Part shown: piece after piece, positions 1 to 8,835 of the stretch
How the letters are laid out: each line of letters begins with the position of its first letter
Position numbering within the stretch: the first letter of the stretch is position 1
Origin: Ga0077555 sp963746315
Lineage (GTDB): Bacteria; Pseudomonadota; Alphaproteobacteria; Rhizobiales; Hyphomicrobiaceae
DNA: 64,000 nt
Direction of reading: 5' to 3'
Assembly: GCA_963746315.1 (NCBI GenBank)
Contig: CAVVAR010000010.1
Coordinates: 310,001-374,000 of the forward strand
The notes under the pieces: generated by a model
The model's input: only the letters and a program-made list of their open reading frames with translations
Databases searched by the model: none
What the model was told of the DNA's origin: nothing
Translations under genes and position numbers: made by a program

Positions 1-373
1 TCTGGGTGATCTCGCCGCGGTGACGAACGGCCAGCCCGTCGCCGACCTTGCCCTGCTCGTAAACCGTCACGTGGTGATCGCGCGGCCATACCGCGAAGCG
101 CGGACAACCACCGGCCACGTCGCCCCCGACCGCCATCGGTGCGTTCGCCTTGGCGGCCGAGAGCATATGCTCGTGCGTGACCGCCTTCTCTGTCGTTTTC
201 GAAGCGGCACCGCCGCCGAACACGCCACCTCCGATCCCCGATGTGATCGAGGACATCCCGCAGCCGCTTGCCACGGTCGCGATCATCGCCGCTGCAGCCA
301 TACGGCCGACAACGCGCGACGCGCCTGTCGCTGTTCGAGCCACGCTACCCCCGTCCATTCGCAGCCGCGGCAT
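1..373 (-). CDS. Putative exported lipoprotein, C-terminus cut by window edge
   Basis: An open minus-strand frame runs from an ATG at 373 off the left edge, giving about 124 residues with no stop. After a basic N-terminus (MPRLRMDGG) comes a hydrophobic stretch ending in a lipobox-like VASGC near residue 36, then a Gly/Ser-rich linker. A signal peptidase II lipoprotein is therefore likely. The body (AVTHEHMLSAAKANAP, then GGCPRFAVWPRDHHVTVYE) belongs to no family I recognise. An in-frame ATG at 358 is the alternative start. The gene is divergent from ispH across 166 bp. Confidence 0.6.
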   Translation of the reverse strand, partial: MPRLRMDGGSVARTATGASRVVGRMAAAAMIATVASGCGMSSITSGIGGGVFGGGAASKTTEKAVTHEHMLSAAKANAPMAVGGDVAGGCPRFAVWPRDHHVTVYEQGKVGDGLAVRHRGEITQ

Positions 374-539
374 CTGACGCGCCGCTGACTCGGTACCCCC
401 GCAGGTTACGGTCGGACCATCGCCCTTGTTCAAAGCCAATGTCAAGTGTAGCACCATGGGTTTTCCGGGTGGCGTGTTGCGCCGGCTCCGGATGTTCCCA
501 CCCGCGACCGCGACCGAGCTTCCGGAGCCATTCGACCGC

Positions 540-1513
540 ATGCAATCGACCGCTCGCCCTCCCCTCACCGTGCTGCTCGCAGCGCCCCGTGGCTTTTGCG
601 CCGGGGTCGACCGGGCCATCCAGATCGTCGAGTTGGCGCTGCGCAAGTACGGTCCTCCCGTCTATGTGCGACACGAGATCGTGCACAATCGGTTCGTGGT
701 CGAAGTCTTCGCGCCAGAAAGGCGCCATTTTCGTGGAGGAGCTGGACGAGATTCCGGAAACCGACGCCCCTGTGATCTTTTCGGCACATGGCGTGCCGAA
801 GGCCGTCCCCGCCGCAGCCCGCAAGAGGAACATGTTCTTCCTCGACGCCACGTGCCCGCTCGTCTCCAAGGTGCACGTCGAGGCCGAGCGACATCATGCC
901 GAAGGTCTCGAGATCGTGCTCATCGGGCACGCAGGCCACCCGGAGGTGATCGGCACGATGGGACAGCTGCCCGATGGCACCGTGCGCCTCGTCGAGACGG
1001 CTGCGGATGCCAGGCGCCTCGCGCCGCGCGACCCCGCGCGCCTGGCCTGCGATCACGCAGACGACGCTCTCGGTCGACGACACAGCCGAGATCGTTGCCG
1101 TTCTCAAGGAGCGGTTTCCGGCGATCGTCGGCCCGCACAAGGAGGACATCTGCTACGCGACCACCAACCGGCAAGCGGCCGTCAAGGCGATTGCGCCGCG
1201 GGCCGATTGCGTCCTGGTGGTCGGCGCGCCGAACAGCTCGAACTCTTTGCGGCTGGTCGAGGTCGCGGAGCGTGCCGGCTGCGCGCGCTCGATGCTCGTC
1301 CAGCGCGCCAGCGATCTGCCTTGGGATCGGCTCGACGGCGTGAGGACGCTCGGGATCACCGCCGGTGCTTCGGCACCGGAGATCCTCGTCGACGAGATCA
1401 TCGCGGCGCTCGGCAAGCGGTTCGATGTCACGCTCGAGCAGGTGCGAACGGCAGAGGAGCGGATCGCGTTCAATGTGCCGCGCGAGTTGCGCGATGCGCC
1501 GGTCTCTGGCTGA
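540..1513 (+). CDS. ispH: 4-hydroxy-3-methylbut-2-enyl diphosphate reductase IspH, two frameshifts
   Basis: IspH is the last enzyme of the MEP isoprenoid pathway, a [4Fe-4S] reductase making IPP and DMAPP. The protein can be read only by changing frame twice: from the ATG at 540 to about 704-710, then to about 1046-1051, then to the stop at 1513. Each change is a net +1 base, and removing two bases leaves 324 codons, the normal family size. All three cluster cysteines are visible (GFCAGVDRAI, DATCPLVSKVH, DICYATTNRQ), as are the substrate-side motifs HEIVHNRFVVE and IGHAGHPEVIGT. It is followed by thrB and rnhA, a typical Rhizobiales order. Because the enzyme is normally essential, sequence error is likelier than decay. 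Confidence 0.9.
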
Positions 1514-1537
1514 GCGGCGAGACGGAGCGGGCACCCG

Positions 1538-2526
1538 ATGGCAGTCTACACGGACGTCGGCGACGAGGAGATCAGCACTTTCATCGCCAGCTACGGGCTG
1601 GGCGAGGTGGTGTCGTTCAAGGGCATCGCGGAAGGCGTCGAGAACACCAACTATCTGGTCGAGACCGATCGCGGCTGGTTCATCCTGACGCTCTACGAGA
1701 AGCGCGTGAACCCGGCCGAGCTGCCGTTCTTTCTCGCGCTGATGGAGCATCTGGCGGCGATCAGGCCTCAACTGCCCGACGCCGGTGAGGGACAACGAGG
1801 GCCGCAATCTGCGCGAGATCGCCGGCCGGCCGGCGGCGCTCGTGACGTTTCTCGAAGGCCTGTCGGTGCGCCGGCCGACGGCCGATCATTGCGGCGAGGT
1901 CGGCGAGGCACTGGCCCGGATGCACCTTGCGGCTGCCGACTTCTCGCCCACCCGGGGGAACGGTCTCGGCATAGACGACTGGCGCCCTCTCTATGAGCGT
2001 TTCGCCGCGCGGGCCGACGAGATCCGCGCAGGCCTCGGGGCGACGATCGAGGCAGAGCTGGCGTATCTCGATACGAGCTGGCCGCGAGACCTGCCACGCG
2101 GCGTCATCCATGCCGACCTCTTCCCCGACAACGTCTTTTTTCTGCACGACCGGCTGTCGGGGCTGATCGATTTCTATTTCGCATGCACGGACGCGCTCGC
2201 CTACGACGTGGCGGTGTGCATCAACGCGTGGTGCTTCGAGGCCGACTGGCCAGTTCAACATCACGAAGGGGCGCGCGCTGCTCAAGGGATACAATCGCGT
2301 GCGCGACCTCACCGAGCCCGAGAGAGCCGCGCTTCCGATCCTTGCACGCGGCTCGGCGCTGCGGTTCCTGCTGACGCGGGCCTACGACTGGATCAATACG
2401 CCGCCGGATGCGCTGGTGAAACGCAAGGATCCCGGCGAGTACGTCCGCCGGCTCAGCTTCCACCAGACGATCGGATCATCGCGCGAGTACGGGCTCGACG
2501 AGGGTGCCGGGGCGTTGGACCGATGA
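1538..2526 (+). CDS. thrB: Homoserine kinase (choline-kinase-fold type), two frameshifts
   Basis: This enzyme phosphorylates homoserine for threonine synthesis. The N-terminus MAVYTDVGDEEISTFIASYG and the kinase loop GVIHADLFPDNVFF followed by LIDFYFACTDALAYDVAV place it in the APH/choline-kinase-fold ThrB family, not the GHMP type. Translation needs two +1 corrections, near 1763 and near 2247. After them the protein reads continuously (GLNCPTPVRDNEGRN; then GQFNITKGRALLKGYNRVRDLTEPE) and totals 328 residues, the expected length. The stop overlaps the rnhA start (ATGA at 2523-2526), so translational coupling is likely. Confidence 0.9.
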
Positions 2527-2996
2527 GTGGCGACGAAAAACCCCAGGTCACGATCTTCACGGACGGCGCCTGCTCGGGAAATCCGGGACCGGGCGGCTGG
2601 GGCGCGATCCTGGTATCGGGCCCCCACCGCAAGGAGATCAACGGCGGCGAGGCGGTGACGACCAACAACCGCATGGAGCTGATGGCTGCCATCTCGGCGC
2701 TGGAAGCACTGAAGAAGCCCTCCAAGGTCGAGCTGTGGACCGACAGCAACTACGTGAAGGACGGCATCTCGAAGTGGATTCACGGCTGGAAGCGCAACGG
2801 CTGGAAGACGGCCGACAAGAAGCCCGTAAAAAATGCCGAGCTCTGGCAGCGGCTCGATGCGGCGCGCCTCAAGCACGATATTTCCTGGCATTGGGTGAAG
2901 GGTCACGCCGGCCACGACGAAAACGAGCGGGCGGACGAACTCGCTCGCGAGGGCATGGCGCCGTTCAAGGCCGCAAGGGCCGGCGGAAAACCGTGA
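2523..2996 (+). CDS. rnhA: Ribonuclease HI
   Basis: This 157-residue enzyme hydrolyses the RNA strand of RNA-DNA hybrids in the cytoplasm. The catalytic DEDD set is intact: FTDGACSGNPGPGGWGA, NNRMELMAAISALEAL, LWTDSNYVKDGI and GHDENERADELAREG, plus the basic handle region (HGWKRNGWKTADKKPVKN). The start codon overlaps the thrB stop in an ATGA junction. It is the last gene of the ispH-thrB-rnhA group and converges on the MBL-fold gene about 50 bp downstream. Confidence 0.97.
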   Translation: MSGDEKPQVTIFTDGACSGNPGPGGWGAILVSGPHRKEINGGEAVTTNNRMELMAAISALEALKKPSKVELWTDSNYVKDGISKWIHGWKRNGWKTADKKPVKNAELWQRLDAARLKHDISWHWVKGHAGHDENERADELAREGMAPFKAARAGGKP

Positions 2997-3050
2997 GTGT
3001 GTGAAGCCATGAGCACGTAGCACCCGCGCTCACGGCCTCGCCTTCCCGCC

Positions 3051-4049
3051 TCACCCCTTCTTCGGGGGCACCTGTACGATCTCCATCGGAGCAGCGTGGT
3101 AGCGGAAGCCCTCGCCGTGCTTCGACATGTAGCCGTAGCCCGGCCAGGGGAAGTGGTAGGCGAGCAGTGGCGTCTTGTTCGCGGCGAGCATGTCGAGATA
3201 GCGCACGCGGGTCGCTGCCGACTGCTTGGGATCTGTGTCGTAGGCGAACTCGAGGCGTGGGCGCTCGACGAGCAGCACCTGATGATGGGTGAGATCGCCG
3301 ATCAGCGCGAGCTGCTTTCCTTCGCTCGAGAGCATGAAGACCATGTGGCCGACAGTGTGGCCCGGCGCCGACATCGCGGTGATGCCGGGCAGGAACTCCT
3401 CGCCGTCCTTGATGAACTTGATGCGGTCGCGATAGGGCAGCAGGTTCTTGCGGGCGTGGGCGACGAAGTCCTTGTTCTTCTTCGGGTCCTTCTCGTCGGT
3501 CCAGAAGTCGAAATCGGCCTGGCTGATGTACACGGTCGCGTTGGGGAACAGCTTCTTGTTCTTCGCATCGACGAGACCGCCGATATGATCGATATGGGCG
3601 TGGCTGCACACGACCGAGTCGATCTGGGCAGGCCTGATGCCGGCCTCCTTCAGGCTCTGGATCAGTCGGCCGGTCGTCGGGCCGAACATCTTCTGGGCGC
3701 CCATGCCCGTCTCGAACAGGACGAGGTTCTTGCCCGTGTTGACGACGGGGGAATTCTGCTCGAGCACGACGTTGGAGGGCGACAGGAAGTTGTCCGAAAG
3801 AAGATTTCCGATTTCTTCCTTGGTCGCGCCGAGAAAGGCACCGCCTGGATCGCCGAGGGGAAGCGGACCGTCCGACACCATGGTGATCTGCATGCTGCCG
3901 TGCTTGAAACGATAGAAGTAGGGCACCTGCGTCTTGAGCAGCGGCGCTTTCGCCATGGCGCCGGGAACCGCAAGCCCGGAAGCGGCCGTCGCCGCGAACG
4001 CTCCCGCTCCCAGCAATGCGGCGCGGCGATTGAAGAGCCATTCAGACAT
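3051..4049 (-). CDS. Exported MBL-fold metallo-hydrolase (Tat signal)
   Basis: The protein has 332 residues. The N-terminus (NRRAALLGAG, then a hydrophobic stretch ending AMA near 33) looks like a twin-arginine signal, so it should fold before export to the periplasm. Metal-binding motifs are intact: HAHIDH at 150-155, PGHTVGH at about 229-235, GDLTHH at about 251-256 and a distal H near 299. The substrate is not determinable; quorum-quenching-like lactonases and arylsulfatase-like enzymes share this fold. The start at 4049 has a strong GGAGGAAAC site and is preferred over an upstream start at 4130. It lies downstream of the TRAP operon, past a terminator hairpin. Confidence 0.88.
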   Translation of the reverse strand: MSEWLFNRRAALLGAGAFAATAASGLAVPGAMAKAPLLKTQVPYFYRFKHGSMQITMVSDGPLPLGDPGGAFLGATKEEIGNLLSDNFLSPSNVVLEQNSPVVNTGKNLVLFETGMGAQKMFGPTTGRLIQSLKEAGIRPAQIDSVVCSHAHIDHIGGLVDAKNKKLFPNATVYISQADFDFWTDEKDPKKNKDFVAHARKNLLPYRDRIKFIKDGEEFLPGITAMSAPGHTVGHMVFMLSSEGKQLALIGDLTHHQVLLVERPRLEFAYDTDPKQSAATRVRYLDMLAANKTPLLAYHFPWPGYGYMSKHGEGFRYHAAPMEIVQVPPKKG

Positions 4050-4150
4050 TGTTTCCTCCGACAGAAAGAGGCTGCCGTCGCACGCGCCTGCCTCAGTCGA
4101 CAGTATTCCGGCCGCACGCCATCGCTTCAAGCCTCATCGCGCAAACGAAA

Positions 4151-4178
4151 CCGGCCGGCCCCTCGAGGGACCGGCCGG
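4151..4178 (-). terminator. Rho-independent terminator after TAXI binding protein 1
   Basis: A near-perfect stem (CCGGCCGG on both sides, extended inward by CCC/GGG around a CTCGAG centre) lies 26 bp past the stop of the minus-strand binding-protein gene. On that strand it is followed by TTTCGTTT. It should end the TRAP operon before the MBL-fold gene. Confidence 0.7.
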
Positions 4179-4204
4179 CGCGTCTCGTCGATCTGCAGTC
4201 GTGA

Positions 4205-5380
4205 TTACTGGAACACGACGGGCAGGCCAGCCTTCTTCAGCGTTTCCGCCCTGTACTTCATCCATTCCTCGGAGAACTTGTCGGCTGCGACGTTCTTTGC
4301 GCCGAAATCCTTCCAGGCCGTGACGAGAATCTGCTGCCGCTTGATCATCGCCTGGTTGTTCTTCTCCTGCTCGTCCTTCCAGAGGCCCTTCTCCTTGAAA
4401 TAGGCGACGGCGGCCGGATGGTAGGGCATCACGTACGTGAGGTTCTGGTTGGCGAGCTGGTAGCCGTCCATGCCCGGGCCGGCGTCCTTGAACTCTTCGT
4501 AGTTCTCCATCACCGCCTTGGTCAGACCGTAGGCGATGTCGTCGCTCACGCCCTTGTTGACGATGAAGATCGGGTACGGATAGCTCGCGCCCTCGAACGC
4601 CTCGGTGTTCTTGGCGCCCTTGGTATAGTTGGTCACCTTCGCCTTGGCCCACCAGGGAGCGATGGCCAGCGCGCGGTCCCAGCCGGCCTTGTCGGAATGC
4701 GGCATGGGCGGGAAGTAGAGGCCGCGCGGCGAGGCGGCGAGGCGTGCATAGTTCGAGGTGATCGTGCTACCGAAGACGGCGTCGGCCTGACCGTTGATGA
4801 CCGCCTCGAGCGACTGACCGAAGCCCGGCACCTCGACCTTGGTCACGTCGGCCCACGTGAGGCCGGCGAACGCGAGGTAGGCCTCGGCCTGCACGTTGAG
4901 CGCGGGGGCGCCCTTCACGAACGTGACGCGCTTGCCCTTAAGGTCCGACGGCTTCTCCACGCCCGCATCGGTCGCCACCGCGATCTGGGCACCGTTACGG
5001 CCGATGTTGTTGAAGAGGTTGTAGACCTCCTGCGGACCCCAGTTCTTGTCCGCGAACATCAACACGCCTTCCTGCGCGAAGTAGGCGGCGATGCCGCAGG
5101 CACACACCTGCGTCTGGCCGAGCTTCAGCGGCGTCATGCGCGAGACGTCGTTCTTGCCGGGAATGATACGCAGGTTGGTACCGTACTTCTTGGTCAGCAT
5201 CTGGCCTAGGCCCACCGACTGCGAGTAGCCGGACGAGCCGGTCTCGTAAGCCGACCAGGAAATGTCCTTCGGGAGCTTCACGTCCGCTGCCGTGGCGGGA
5301 AGCGTAACGCTCGCGAGAAGGACACTTGCAGACACCACTCCGAGCAGGCGCTTCGGCGCCGTAGAACCAATTCGAACCAT
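4205..5380 (-). CDS. TAXI family TRAP transporter solute-binding protein (copy 1)
   Basis: This 391-residue periplasmic binding protein has a signal peptide (basic start, hydrophobic core, cleavage near ATA/AD at about 31). The TAXI/NMT1-like body includes GYSQSVGLGQML, NDVSRMTPLKLGQ, KRVTFVKGAPALNVQ and VINGQADAVFGS. It captures an unknown, probably carboxylate, ligand and delivers it to the fused permease upstream in the same operon. The start at 5380 has a GGGAG site and leaves 37 bp after the permease stop. It is a clear paralogue of the protein at 7520-8698, with long shared segments, so the operon carries two binding proteins. Confidence 0.93.
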   Translation of the reverse strand: MVRIGSTAPKRLLGVVSASVLLASVTLPATAADVKLPKDISWSAYETGSSGYSQSVGLGQMLTKKYGTNLRIIPGKNDVSRMTPLKLGQTQVCACGIAAYFAQEGVLMFADKNWGPQEVYNLFNNIGRNGAQIAVATDAGVEKPSDLKGKRVTFVKGAPALNVQAEAYLAFAGLTWADVTKVEVPGFGQSLEAVINGQADAVFGSTITSNYARLAASPRGLYFPPMPHSDKAGWDRALAIAPWWAKAKVTNYTKGAKNTEAFEGASYPYPIFIVNKGVSDDIAYGLTKAVMENYEEFKDAGPGMDGYQLANQNLTYVMPYHPAAVAYFKEKGLWKDEQEKNNQAMIKRQQILVTAWKDFGAKNVAADKFSEEWMKYRAETLKKAGLPVVFQ

Positions 5381-5417
5381 CTTCGACTTTCTCCCTGTTG
5401 TTGATCGTGTCAGAGCG

Positions 5418-7409
5418 TCAGGCGGGGGTCGGCTCGTCCCGGGCTCGTCCCAGCCAGGATAGCAAAAGCCCCGCAGCCGCGATGACGGCGGCGATCTCGA
5501 GCAGCTCGAAATGCGTGAAGCCGATGAGCTTGCCGCCTGGCATCGCAAGAACGATTCCGGCAGCCACCAGCAGGGCACGTCCGGGCCACGCGAGCATGTT
5601 GCCGTCCAACCGGCCGATGCCCCACATGTAGCCTTGCAGCGCACCGCAGATCAGCGCGATCCCAAGCAGTGCGGTTCCGAGCACGATCACCACCTCCATG
5701 AACGGTGCCCGGCCGATAAGTGCCGGGTTGAGCACGAAGAAGAACGGGACGAAGTAGATGATAGAGCCGAGGCGCATGGCCTCGAAACCGGTCGTCATGG
5801 GGTTCGACTTGGCGATCGACGCGGCAGCGTAGGCGCCGAGCGCCACCGGAGGCGTGATGAACGAGATCATGCCCCAGTAGAGCAGGAACAAGTGCACAGC
5901 CATCTTGTCGAGGCCCTGGCCGACGAGTGCAGGAGCCAGCGTCACGGCGAGGAACAGGTAGGCGGCCGTGACGGTCATTCCAATTCCGAGAATGAAGCTC
6001 GTGATCGCGCCCATGACCAGGAGCAGAAGCGTGTTGTCGCCTGCGAACTGGACGAGCGTGTAGGTCAAGCTGCCGATCTTGCCCGAAAGTGACAGCGCGC
6101 CGATAATCAACCCGACCCCCGCAAGGATCGCCGCCAGCTCGGCGAAAAGTCGGCCGACAGCCGCGACGAAATCGTACAGCTGAGAGAGTGACCAGCGGTG
6201 CGCCTTGTTGAACTGGTTGATCACCAGAAGCGCCAGTGTGGCGTAATAGGGCGCCTGCGCCTCGCGCTGCAGGTAGAGCAACATGATCATCAGCACGACG
6301 AACACGGCCACATAGTACCAGCCGTCTTTCAGCACCTGCCAGACCGACGGCAACTCCTCGACCGGCAACCCCTTCATCTTATATCGTGCCGAATAGGCGT
6401 CGATTTGGAGGTAGAGGCCGAGATAATAGAGCATCGACGGAAAAATGGCCGCGATGACGATCTCGGCGTACGGCACCTCGATGAACGTCGACATGACGAA
6501 CGCGGTTGCGCCCATGACAGGCGGCATCAGAACGCCGCCCGTCGACGCGCATGCCTCGACACCGCCGGCATAGGCGGGACGGAAGCCGACACGCTTCATC
6601 GCCGGGATGGTCAGCACGCCGGTGGTAAGCACGTTGGTGATCACGCTGCCAGACATGGAGCCCATCAGACCCGACGAGAAGATCGCCACCTTCGCAGGGC
6701 CACCGCGATGCCGACCGAGCAGGGCAAAGGCGAGATTGAGGAAGAAGGCGCCGCCACCGGTCATCTGCAGCGCGACACCGAAGACGAGAAAGCCGATGAC
6801 GAGATTGGCGAAGGCGTTCAGCGGAATGCCGAGCACACTTTCGGTGCCGTAGATGTGGAACCCAGCCGTCACCTCGGGTGACACGGCCTGACCTCTCAAC
6901 ACACCCGGCGCCCATGGGGCGATGATCGGATAGACCGAGACAACGAGGCAGATCGCGAAAATGGCCGTGCCGCCGGCGCGCCGCAGAGCCTCGAGCACAA
7001 TGCCCCACATGACGAAGGCCAGCACCTTGCCGTGGAACGGAGCGTTGTACTCCCAGCCTTCGTTGAGCAGCGCGTCGCCTCGATAGACGAAATAGAAGGG
7101 AATGAGGAACGCCGCGACGACCAGTGCGATGTCGTACCAGGGCGTATGATCCCTTGCGCCGGAGTAGGCCGGGTAGATGAGAAAGACGATCGGCAGCAGC
7201 AGGCCGATCATCATGTAGAAGTAGCTGTTCTCCAGTGGCACCCACGTGCCGAGGATCGGACCGAGCCCGAAGATCAGGTACATCGACAGGAAAACGGAGA
7301 TGATGGCGCTGAGTGCGACAGTGAGCTTTGCCCACGGCGCCAGGACGCGTTGTGCGGAAAGCTCGGAGGCGGTCGCGATCTTTTCGCCTTCGGTCACGTC
7401 CATGGTCAT
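5418..7409 (-). CDS. TRAP transporter fused permease subunit (4TM/12TM type)
   Basis: This large integral membrane protein has about 663 residues and some sixteen hydrophobic segments. It fuses the small DctQ-like and large DctM-like subunits, as usual for TAXI-TRAP systems. DctM-type landmarks include GLMGSMSGSVITNVLTTG, GGVLMPPVMGATAFVMS and SFITPPVALGAYAAAS, the helix-break motifs of the ion-coupled pathway. Transport is expected to be driven by a sodium or proton gradient. The ATG at 7409 follows a weak GTGAG; a GTG at 7421 and an ATG at 7403 are alternatives. It lies between two binding-protein genes in one transcription direction. Confidence 0.93.
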   Translation of the reverse strand: MTMDVTEGEKIATASELSAQRVLAPWAKLTVALSAIISVFLSMYLIFGLGPILGTWVPLENSYFYMMIGLLLPIVFLIYPAYSGARDHTPWYDIALVVAAFLIPFYFVYRGDALLNEGWEYNAPFHGKVLAFVMWGIVLEALRRAGGTAIFAICLVVSVYPIIAPWAPGVLRGQAVSPEVTAGFHIYGTESVLGIPLNAFANLVIGFLVFGVALQMTGGGAFFLNLAFALLGRHRGGPAKVAIFSSGLMGSMSGSVITNVLTTGVLTIPAMKRVGFRPAYAGGVEACASTGGVLMPPVMGATAFVMSTFIEVPYAEIVIAAIFPSMLYYLGLYLQIDAYSARYKMKGLPVEELPSVWQVLKDGWYYVAVFVVLMIMLLYLQREAQAPYYATLALLVINQFNKAHRWSLSQLYDFVAAVGRLFAELAAILAGVGLIIGALSLSGKIGSLTYTLVQFAGDNTLLLLVMGAITSFILGIGMTVTAAYLFLAVTLAPALVGQGLDKMAVHLFLLYWGMISFITPPVALGAYAAASIAKSNPMTTGFEAMRLGSIIYFVPFFFVLNPALIGRAPFMEVVIVLGTALLGIALICGALQGYMWGIGRLDGNMLAWPGRALLVAAGIVLAMPGGKLIGFTHFELLEIAAVIAAAGLLLSWLGRARDEPTPA

Positions 7410-7477
7410 TATAATTCTCACGGCAGGAGGCTGGCGGGGCTAGCGGGGGAGTGCGGTCGCAACGGGCCGGACAGAAA

Positions 7478-7503
7478 GCCGCGGCCCCGAAAGGGACCGC
7501 GGC
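7478..7503 (-). terminator. Intra-operon terminator/attenuator hairpin
   Basis: The stem GCCGCGG/CCGCGGC, extended by CCC/GGG with a short loop, sits 17 bp past the stop of binding protein 2. On the minus strand it is followed by TTTCT. It lies between binding protein 2 and the permease, so it may lower permease expression relative to the binding protein rather than end the operon. Confidence 0.55.
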
Positions 7504-7519
7504 AAAGGCGTTCGCTCTA

Positions 7520-8698
7520 CTAGTTGAAGACGACCGGCAGTCCGGCCTTGGTCAGGGCAGCACCGCGGACCTTCATCCATTCCGCGGCGAACTTATCGTC
7601 CGCGACGGACTTGCCCGCCATTTCCTTCCAGGCCGCCGCCAGCACGTCCTGCCGCTTGAGCAGGCCCGCGTTGTGCGCTTCGTGCTCCGCCTTCCACACG
7701 CCCTTCTCCTTGTAGTACTTCACCGCTGCCGGATGGTACGGGAAGATGAACGTCAGCTTCTGCGACGCGAGTTGGTAGCCGTCCATGCTCGGACCGGACT
7801 CCTTGATCGCATCGTAGTTCTCCATCACCGCTTTGGTCAGGCCATAGGCCAGATCATCCGATGCATCGTTCGTGGAGACGAACAGCGGGTAGGGAAAATT
7901 GCTGCCCTCGTAGGGCACTTGGCCCTTGTAGCCAGGAACCACCGTCTCGACCTTCGAGGGAATCCACCACGGGGCGATTTTGTGCGCACGCTCCCAGGCC
8001 GCCTTGTCGGAATGCGGGAGCGGCGGGAAATGCAGGCCTTGCGGCGAGGCGACGAGCTGCGCGTACTTGCTGGAGACCGTCGATCCCCAGACCGCATCAG
8101 CCTGCCCGTTGATCACGGCATCAACCGATTGGCCCCATCCCGGAACCTCGATCTTCTGCACATCCGCCCAGGTCAGCCCGCCGAAGGCGAGAAAAGCCTC
8201 CATGTTCTGATTGAGCGCCGGCGCGCCCTTCACGAACGTGACGCGCTTGCCTTTCAGATCGGACGCCACCTTCACGCCGGAAGCGGCCGAGACCGCAACC
8301 TGCTGGCCATTCTTGCCGTTGTTGTTGAAGAGGTTGTAGAGACGCTGCGGACCCCAGGACTTCTCCGCGAACATCAGAACGCCTTCCTGAGCGAAATAGG
8401 AGGCGATGCCGCAGGCGCACAGCTTGGACTGGCCGAGCTTCAGCGGCGTCATGCGCGACACGTCGTTCTTGCCCGGAATGATCCGAAGATCGACGTTGTG
8501 CTTGCCCTTCAACATATTGCCGATGCCGACGGACTGCGAATAGCCGGACGAGCCGCTTTCGTAAGCCGTCCACGATATGTCTCGCGGCAGCTTGACGTCG
8601 GCTGCTCCCGCCGGAGCGGCCACCAGCATCGCTAGGCCGACCGCGCCAACCGCACGGTGAGCCATTCCACTCAGGCCTTGTCTCGAAATCAAAGTCAC
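7520..8698 (-). CDS. TAXI family TRAP transporter solute-binding protein (copy 2)
   Basis: This paralogue of the 4205-5380 protein has 392 residues with the GTG start at 8698, which has a GGGAG site upstream. That choice gives the same length and signal-peptide layout as copy 1 (APAGAADVKLP against LPATAADVKLP). Shared landmarks are SGYSQSVGIGNML, NDVSRMTPLKLGQ, RVTFVKGAPALNQN and GYQLASQKLTF. It is the first gene of the TRAP operon. Differences lie in the middle of the protein (for example VPGYKGQVPYEGSNF), which may reflect a different ligand. An ATG near 8734 would disrupt the signal peptide. Confidence 0.92.
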   Translation of the reverse strand: MTLISRQGLSGMAHRAVGAVGLAMLVAAPAGAADVKLPRDISWTAYESGSSGYSQSVGIGNMLKGKHNVDLRIIPGKNDVSRMTPLKLGQSKLCACGIASYFAQEGVLMFAEKSWGPQRLYNLFNNNGKNGQQVAVSAASGVKVASDLKGKRVTFVKGAPALNQNMEAFLAFGGLTWADVQKIEVPGWGQSVDAVINGQADAVWGSTVSSKYAQLVASPQGLHFPPLPHSDKAAWERAHKIAPWWIPSKVETVVPGYKGQVPYEGSNFPYPLFVSTNDASDDLAYGLTKAVMENYDAIKESGPSMDGYQLASQKLTFIFPYHPAAVKYYKEKGVWKAEHEAHNAGLLKRQDVLAAAWKEMAGKSVADDKFAAEWMKVRGAALTKAGLPVVFN

Positions 8699-8764
8699 AG
8701 TGTCTTTCTCCCTGTTTTGCTCCGTGCGCCGCAAGGCGCCGGCTGCATCTACGGCAGCAGGGAG

Positions 8765-8793
8765 AGCCTAAGTTGAGATCAGAGAGCTGGCAA
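8765..8793 (-). promoter_or_regulatory. Candidate promoter of the TRAP operon
   Basis: On the minus strand TTGCCA and TAGGCT are separated by 17 bp, about 65 bp upstream of the GTG of binding protein 2. The match to a vegetative promoter is moderate and untested. Nothing else in the gap is better placed. Confidence 0.3.
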
Positions 8794-8835
8794 CGACCAA
8801 AGCCCAGTTGGTCGCTGACGATCAGGGGACGAGTG

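Noticed and set aside
440..445. TTGACA on the minus strand before the edge lipoprotein
   Set aside because: No acceptable -10 box at 16-18 bp spacing, so I do not call a promoter.
18..1788. Long plus-strand ORFs overlapping the edge lipoprotein and ispH
   Set aside because: They have no family signature, and the real proteins are in other frames with clear motifs.
540..2526. Programmed +1 frameshifting in ispH and thrB
   Set aside because: No shared slippery motif or downstream structure is seen, two shifts per gene would be needed, and these families are not known to use recoding. Insertion error explains the data more simply.
3096..4403. 435-residue plus-strand ORF opposite the MBL-fold gene
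   Set aside because: It mirrors the minus-strand coding frame in high-GC DNA and has no motifs, while the minus-strand gene has signal peptide and metal site.
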